Below, one piece after another: positions 29,023 through 33,845 of a stretch of DNA of 33,845 nt; position 1 is the first letter of the stretch; every line of letters starts with the position of its first letter. Position numbers and translations under genes: made by a program. The DNA comes from Mikrocytos mackini (lineage: Eukaryota; Endomyxa; Ascetosporea; Mikrocytida; Mikrocytiidae): assembly GCA_030180075.1 (NCBI GenBank), contig JASNJN010000317.1:1-33845 (forward strand), given 5' to 3'. The notes under the pieces are model-generated. The model worked only from the letters and a program-made list of their open reading frames with translations, made no database searches and had not been told where the DNA came from.

Positions 29023-29160
29023 AGATTCCAGCCAAAGTTGATGGTAAAACGAATTTTCACCGAATTTATTAATTTTCCCAGGTATAATTAGCTCACCAAA
29101 CCATTTCTTAATAATTTTAGTTTCTTCTATGTCAACATCCAAATCTTTATCTAAACTCAT
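29023..29160 (-). pseudogene. N-terminal stub of an unknown gene cut by MITE E
   Basis: An ATG at 29160 (minus strand) opens a protein-like N-terminus of 46 residues (MSLDKDLDVDIEETKIIKKW, then FGELIIPGKINKFGENS) before the frame runs into the repeats of MITE E, where it reads phenylalanine/proline-rich nonsense. The stub has balanced composition unlike random AT-rich sequence. I do not recognise the family. It could be the remnant of a host gene or of another element. Confidence 0.3.
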
Positions 29161-29296
29161 CCTGAAAGATTGAATAGCTACAAATTATATTTATCTAAAA
29201 ATTAGTAAATCAACCTTCTGAACACTCGAAAATAAATAATTTATAAATAATATTGATAAGTTCAATCGTTTTCTCAAAAATGAGATGCATATTTTA

Positions 29297-29640
29297 GATT
29301 GAAATTCATTTTGCCTGAAATTTTTATACTTGCTTGATTTTTTGTCGTTTTTTAATTTTCAAAATAAATTTATCTGACAATTCAGTTATATTTAATTTTA
29401 AACGAATTATGATGGGTTTTTCACAAATTGCTGATAATTTTATAACCGAATCATGTTTATATATTTTCATTACTTTATAAATTGGTGCAAAAATAAACAA
29501 AACAGCCAAGAAAAATATATTTTCATTTAAATAAGCATCCTACAGATATATGGTATAAATTTAAACCACAACATGTATCACTTTATTATTTATTATTCGA
29601 AACAAAAAATTTTCAGGACAATAACGAAAAATTTCATAAA
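29297..29640. mobile_element. Second, decayed copy of MITE B
   Basis: From GATTGAAATTCATTTTGCCT onward this region follows the 17306-17729 element through its interior; TTTTCATTACTTTATAAATT and GGTGCAAAAATAAACA are shared blocks. One of the left 20-bp repeat units is missing and the right end is poorly preserved. It is older or less protected than the first copy. Confidence 0.75.
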
Positions 29641-29842
29641 TTACACAAATAATAAATATTAAACCTATAAAGATATACACGAAATTTTAATGGAAAAAAG
29701 TGAACAATATTCTTATGTTCACTTGTATATATAAACTAAACACACCAAACAAACTTCTCCTAAAATATAAACCCTAAATAACGGCTATAAACCACATTAT
29801 AATCAAAAACTTTTTTAAAAAAATTAAAATTCTACTTTAAAA

Positions 29843-30262
29843 ATGGGGAAACTTAGATATTTCCGGAGATTGATGTTCAGACTATTGGACAATAAGAAAT
29901 CTCTTATTAATGAGCTAACGGAAATAGCCATTGACTACGCTGAAAACAAAAAGCACTTCCAAATCTACGAAATAATAGTGAGATTCATCTATATAGAAGG
30001 CTCCCCGTATCATATGAACGTTCTTTACTTAATAGACTCAATTCTATACAACAGAAGAAATGAATACCTACCTCTATTCAGGGACAACTTCCTATATATC
30101 TATCTAAGAGTTTTCCAGAATGCGGGATTTCACAGAAAATTGGAATTATTTAGAATAATAGACATCTGGGAGGAAAGAGATTACATAAGCATGACTTATA
30201 AAAAGGAGATCTTAAGTAATATAGCCGAGATTCATAGGGATAGCTTTAATTATTATAATTGA
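29843..30262 (+). CDS. CID-only protein, Pcf11-like
   Basis: The 139-residue protein is almost entirely one CTD-interacting domain (CID, about 15-125). It contains NELTEIAIDYAENKKHFQIY, then the signature HMNVLYLIDSILYNRRNEYLPLFRDN (58-82) with the D65 position that contacts the phosphorylated RNA polymerase II CTD, and RKLELFRIIDIWEER. CIDs of Pcf11, Nrd1 and Rtt103 couple transcription to RNA 3'-end formation. VLYLIDSI resembles Pcf11 most. The long C-terminal half of Pcf11, including its CFIA-binding and zinc-finger parts, is missing, as might be expected in a reduced genome, or is encoded elsewhere. The start follows an AAAATTAAAATTCTAC leader. Both neighbours are MITEs. Confidence 0.85.
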   Translation: MGKLRYFRRLMFRLLDNKKSLINELTEIAIDYAENKKHFQIYEIIVRFIYIEGSPYHMNVLYLIDSILYNRRNEYLPLFRDNFLYIYLRVFQNAGFHRKLELFRIIDIWEERDYISMTYKKEILSNIAEIHRDSFNYYN

Positions 30263-30362
30263 TAATTAAACTTCAAATTTATTCATTTTATTGTTTTGTC
30301 CTATCTTATTTTTCTTGTTTCTATTTATATAATTGGTAAATAGTGAATAAATCAATAATTAG

Positions 30363-31530
30363 GTTGCAACTCATTCTCCCCTATTTTGACTCATTCTTCC
30401 CTAATTTGACTCATTCTCCCCTAAAAATAAATTCTCCCCCATTTTGACTCATTCTCCCCGATTTTTTTGTACATAAAAAATTATTTCACCAAAAATGTGT
30501 TTTTATGGCCTAACAACGATTTTCGAAAAAAAAATTTGGGGAAAATTTTCAAGGGGACCCCCTTGGAAAATTTCAAAAAAGTCAACATCTAAAAACATTA
30601 ATTTTTTTGGACTAATTTTTTCAAAATTTTTTTGATCGTTGTATTATCAAAAAATCTACAAATAAAAATAATAAAAAAATTTCAAAAATGTTTCAATCAC
30701 ATTATTATTAAAATTTAAAAATTGTGGTTCAAAACACCTGTTTTTGAGATATCAACACAACGAATATTTTTCCAAAATACTTTTGAATGAGTATTCTAGA
30801 TCTATCGCTTAGAAAGTTATAAAAAAATTTTAGCAAAAAATGTGGGTTTAATTCATAAAATTTTGAGGTTGACTTTTTACATAAAAATCAAAAAAAATTA
30901 AAAAAAATAATTTTTTTGGAAATTCAATTTTTTAAGTAATTTAGATACAATCTAATGTTATTAATAGTAAAAAGCGACTTTTAATGATAAGTATTAAAAA
31001 TTTTTTAAGAAAAAATTTTCCTATTTTTTTTAATTTTTTTTGATTTTTATGTAAAAAGTCAACCTCAAAATTTTATGAATTAAACCCACATTTTTTGCTA
31101 AAATTTTTTTATAACTTTCTAAGCGATAGATCTAGAATACTCATTCAAAAGTATTTTGGAAAAATATTCGTTGTGTTGATATCTCAAAAACAGGTGTTTT
31201 GAACCACAATTTTTAAATTTTAATAATAATGTGATTGAAACATTTTTGAAATTTTTTTATTATTTTTATTTGTAGATTTTTTGATAATACAACGATCAAA
31301 AAAATTTTGAAAAAATTAGTCCAAAAAAATTAATGTTTTTAGATGTTGACTTTTTTGAATTTTTCCAAGGGGGTCCCCTTGAAATTTTTCCCAAAAAAAT
31401 TTTTTTTCGAAAATCGTTGTTAGGCCATAAAACACATTTTTGATGAAATAATTTTTTATGTACAAAAAAATTAGGGGAGAATGAGTCAAAATGGGGGAGA
31501 ATTTATTTTTAGGGGAGAATGAGTTTCAAT
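30363..31530. mobile_element. Complete 1.17-kb foldback element A
   Basis: The arms, about 540 and 500 bases (30363-30905 and 31030-31530), are nearly perfect reverse complements around a ~125-base loop. Each outer end carries repeats of a 20-bp unit (CTCATTCTCCCCTATTTTGA), five on the left and three on the right. The tips read TTGCAACTCATTCTCCCC on the left and TTGAAACTCATTCTCCCC on the right (minus strand). There is no coding sequence. The near identity of the arms indicates recent activity or arm-to-arm conversion. Confidence 0.85.
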
Positions 31531-32645
31531 CGTCGCACAGCATTCTTCTATATTCAAAACATCTAGTTTAAAGGGAATTATATGATTCTGTTAGCATGAG
31601 ACAACAAGGATTTAAGAACATGATGATTTCTTAAACTACAAACGCATTATTAGACACAATAATTCCATCTCTAATGGTTACAAATGATCGGATTAAACTC
31701 TGTGCTTTATTATGTCGGATTTCATACAACCACGATGCGAGCATACTCCTTTAAATAACGACGCTCCCAAACTGGTTTTCAAACCAGTACAAAATATTGA
31801 TACGAATAGATTAGATGGTGTTGTACAGTGTAGAATCAAAGTTGTTTAAGAATCCTAAGCTTGTTATATTCGAAATATGCACCTCACAACACTTAGTTAA
31901 TTTGAATGAAGGTGATTTCCGCGATCAATGCTGAAACCAGGCTTAATTTCTTCTTCTTATCGTGAGATTATCAAGGGAAAGGATATATACACTAATAAGA
32001 GAAAGATTTCGCAATCTTGCCAAGTGAATAAACTATCGACATATTCAATCACTTAATATATTCACTTCAAATTAGATTACAGATGATAGTAAAGAAGAGT
32101 GTAGACAATATATATATAAAGACTAATTTTGGTAATGATTGACACGGTGTTTTAACTTTTACAAACTATATAACCTGGATAATAAACAAAAGATAGGAAT
32201 ACTGGTTGAAAGAAAATAGCAAATAATAGAGAATGTGGATCCTAAATGGTTGTCACTAAATATGTGATTCAAACCCCTAACATCTGTAAGAGTATTCACA
32301 ATTTATAAAAATAAGACATTTATAATCAGGAAAATGGAACGATCAATATTTCTTAAACAAAGAATGGGAAACTAATGTTTGGTTGGAGTATTTTATGGTT
32401 TATCGGTACATCGAATAAACCAATATTTTGGGCTATTTTACAAGGAATATGTTTATGTGAAAAGATAGAATGTTGTTTCAGACTTTCAAATTAAATATTG
32501 AGTTGACAGGTTACCTTGGATATTGAGACGACTTATATAGGAAATATACACATGTTAAAATAAAAAGAATATAAAATGATGTTATACTGAATGTATTTAT
32601 AATTTAATGAAAAATTTCACTTTATTTCTAATTAGTAAACTTTAT
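31531..32645. other. Gene-free spacer
   Basis: I see no reading frame of note, no RNA gene and no inverted repeat. A short TATATATA tract lies near 32110. Confidence 0.5.
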
Positions 32646-33138
32646 ATATGAGGGGCATATAATCAAAAGAGCGCAAAAAATATTTTACGCGCTTTTTTGA
32701 AAAATAATCTTTAGGTCAAATTATAATCTATTAGAAATGATATAAAAATAAAAATTTCCATCGTATTTTAGATCTAATTGTAATATTTGTATAAAAATTC
32801 GAAAAATCAAAAATTTCATACTAACAATATATAAAATGAAAATTTAAAAAAATTTAAAATTCCTCCGAGGTGATTTTCATGCGCTCTTTTGATTTTTCAT
32901 GCATACAAATTCATCCATGTATTCATTAGTTTTATCAAATTGTCGACGTGTGAATATATAATCATTAAGTCCAGTGATGTATTAAACTTTGGGACATCAA
33001 TAAAGATATATTGTATGTAATTTATAAAAACTCATTTATTGAATATTTTATAAATACGGGCATAATTTTCCAACAATTATTCTTTTCGAAAATGGCAAAT
33101 ATGCCCTTTTGCGTTCTTTTGATTCTCAGCCCCTAATA
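32646..33138. mobile_element. MITE F
   Basis: The left end TATATGAGGGGC followed by ATCAAAAGAGCGCAAAA, and the right end (minus strand) TATATTAGGGGC followed by ATCAAAAGAACGCAAAA, form an inverted repeat of about 35 bp with one diverged patch. A third, internal inverted copy (TGCGCTCTTTTGAT) occurs near 32880-32893. The interior is non-coding. Borders are approximate because TATAT lies outside both ends. Confidence 0.7.
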
Positions 33139-33619
33139 TAACAGATAGACAGCTTTATGATAATATTCAAATTTTACCTGGTTAAATTCGCATAAATAGA
33201 AAATTGACAATATTTTTGATTTAAACATGGGACACTGTATGAGGAATATACAAGTTCCATAATACTTATATTTTATTCATAATTCACCTCGTGTTCGGCC
33301 CACCGATAATGATGAAATGAAGTCAGATAAGTAACATTTTAGGTACATAGTATTTTAAAATGTTATAAAATATATAAGAAAAAGTCAGGTTATGAATCAA
33401 TTAATATCTCCTTTTATACTTGTTTTATGAATATCTAACATCGTTTCTTAACAGAAAGATGGTATATTCTCGCGATAACTAAAATAACACGTGGTACTGA
33501 TTAGAAAGGTTGTTGTTTTCCCGTGGTCCTAAACAAAAAACAGAATGGTGTTAGAATAATATTAAGGTATTCTATAAATACACTTCAAACCAGAGTTGAG
33601 AATTTAGCCTTAAACCAGA
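33139..33619. other. Gene-free spacer
   Basis: AT-rich sequence without a reading frame or recognisable repeat. Confidence 0.45.
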
Positions 33620-33657
33620 ACCCGACCCGCCCCGCCTTCGGGTCGGGCGGGTCGGGT
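33620..33657. repeat. GC-rich hairpin, probable transposon tip
   Basis: ACCCGACCCGCCC (33620-33632) and GGGCGGGTCGGGT (33645-33657) pair perfectly over 13 bp around a 12-base loop, in otherwise very AT-rich DNA. GGGTCGGGT repeats are common at the ends of hAT-like non-autonomous elements. The window ends about 190 bases later without a second copy. Confidence 0.6.
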
Positions 33658-33845
33658 AGGAAATTTGTAAGAATTTTTCTACTAAAAAATTAATTCCCCC
33701 AAATTTATGATATTCAAAAATAACGAATCAAAACTCAAAAATTATTTGTTTTAACTTGTTTTCATCATAGAATCTAATATCAGAGTAAATTAACTATTTG
33801 AAAAATAAAATTACGCAAATATCTAGCGTAAATTAGTAAAATTGG

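Noticed and set aside
28882-29091. Short proteins rich in W, E and K or F and P at the right end of MITE E
   Set aside because: Both strands are reading the 19-bp MITE repeats; only the first 46 residues of the minus-strand frame lie outside them.

Overview
The window is AT-rich eukaryotic DNA. About 4.2-15.6 kb and 29.8-30.3 kb are packed with short, almost intron-free genes; nearly everything else is mobile-element sequence. The gene style (intergenic gaps of tens to a few hundred bases, both strands used, start codons 18 bases apart in one divergent pair, one apparent 16-base intron) together with an IS630/Tc1-type transposase points to a fungal-grade parasite, most likely a microsporidian with an element-swollen genome. 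That placement is inference; no rRNA or other decisive marker is present.

Layout. 1-1147: right part of a giant foldback element. 1148-2147: no gene seen. 2148-3914: a decayed PHD-finger reading frame, an ATCGAT-rich inverted-repeat element, a Ty3/gypsy integrase fossil and a pogo-like MITE. 4246-15590: the host gene cluster, holding a type II membrane protein, a p24/TMED cargo receptor, RNA polymerase III subunit RPC11, a long coiled-coil protein, a YEATS (YAF9-like) chromatin reader, a kinesin-12-like motor, a small membrane protein, a tandem PX-domain protein and a zinc-ribbon protein of unknown role. 15591-19430: MITE-like elements and an apparently intact DD34E transposase with a tandem repeat array upstream of it. 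19431-23668: a 4.2-kb Mutator-like element with 267-bp terminal inverted repeats, itself invaded by two smaller elements, one a hAT MITE with a perfect 8-bp target duplication. 24859-28378: a tRNA-derived SINE-like head followed by two long, less AT-rich retroelement-like reading frames, the second ending inside a further MITE. 29297-29640: a diverged second copy of the 17.3-kb MITE. 29843-30262: a CID (Pcf11-like) gene. 30363-31530: a complete 1.17-kb foldback. 32646-33138: another MITE.

The host genes belong to unrelated housekeeping processes (secretion, Pol III transcription, chromatin acetyl-lysine reading, mitosis, endosomal sorting, RNA 3'-end processing), so the cluster is not a pathway. 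The most distinctive pattern is among the small elements. At least five structurally different foldback/MITE families carry arrays of 19-22-bp repeats just inside their ends, each with a C-rich core, and several share nearly the same tip (GATTGAAAYTCATT). This suggests a common, repeat-counting transposase-binding architecture. The second notable item is RPC11: assuming the 16-nt intron restores a protein whose four N-terminal zinc-ribbon cysteines fall at the same positions as in human POLR3K.
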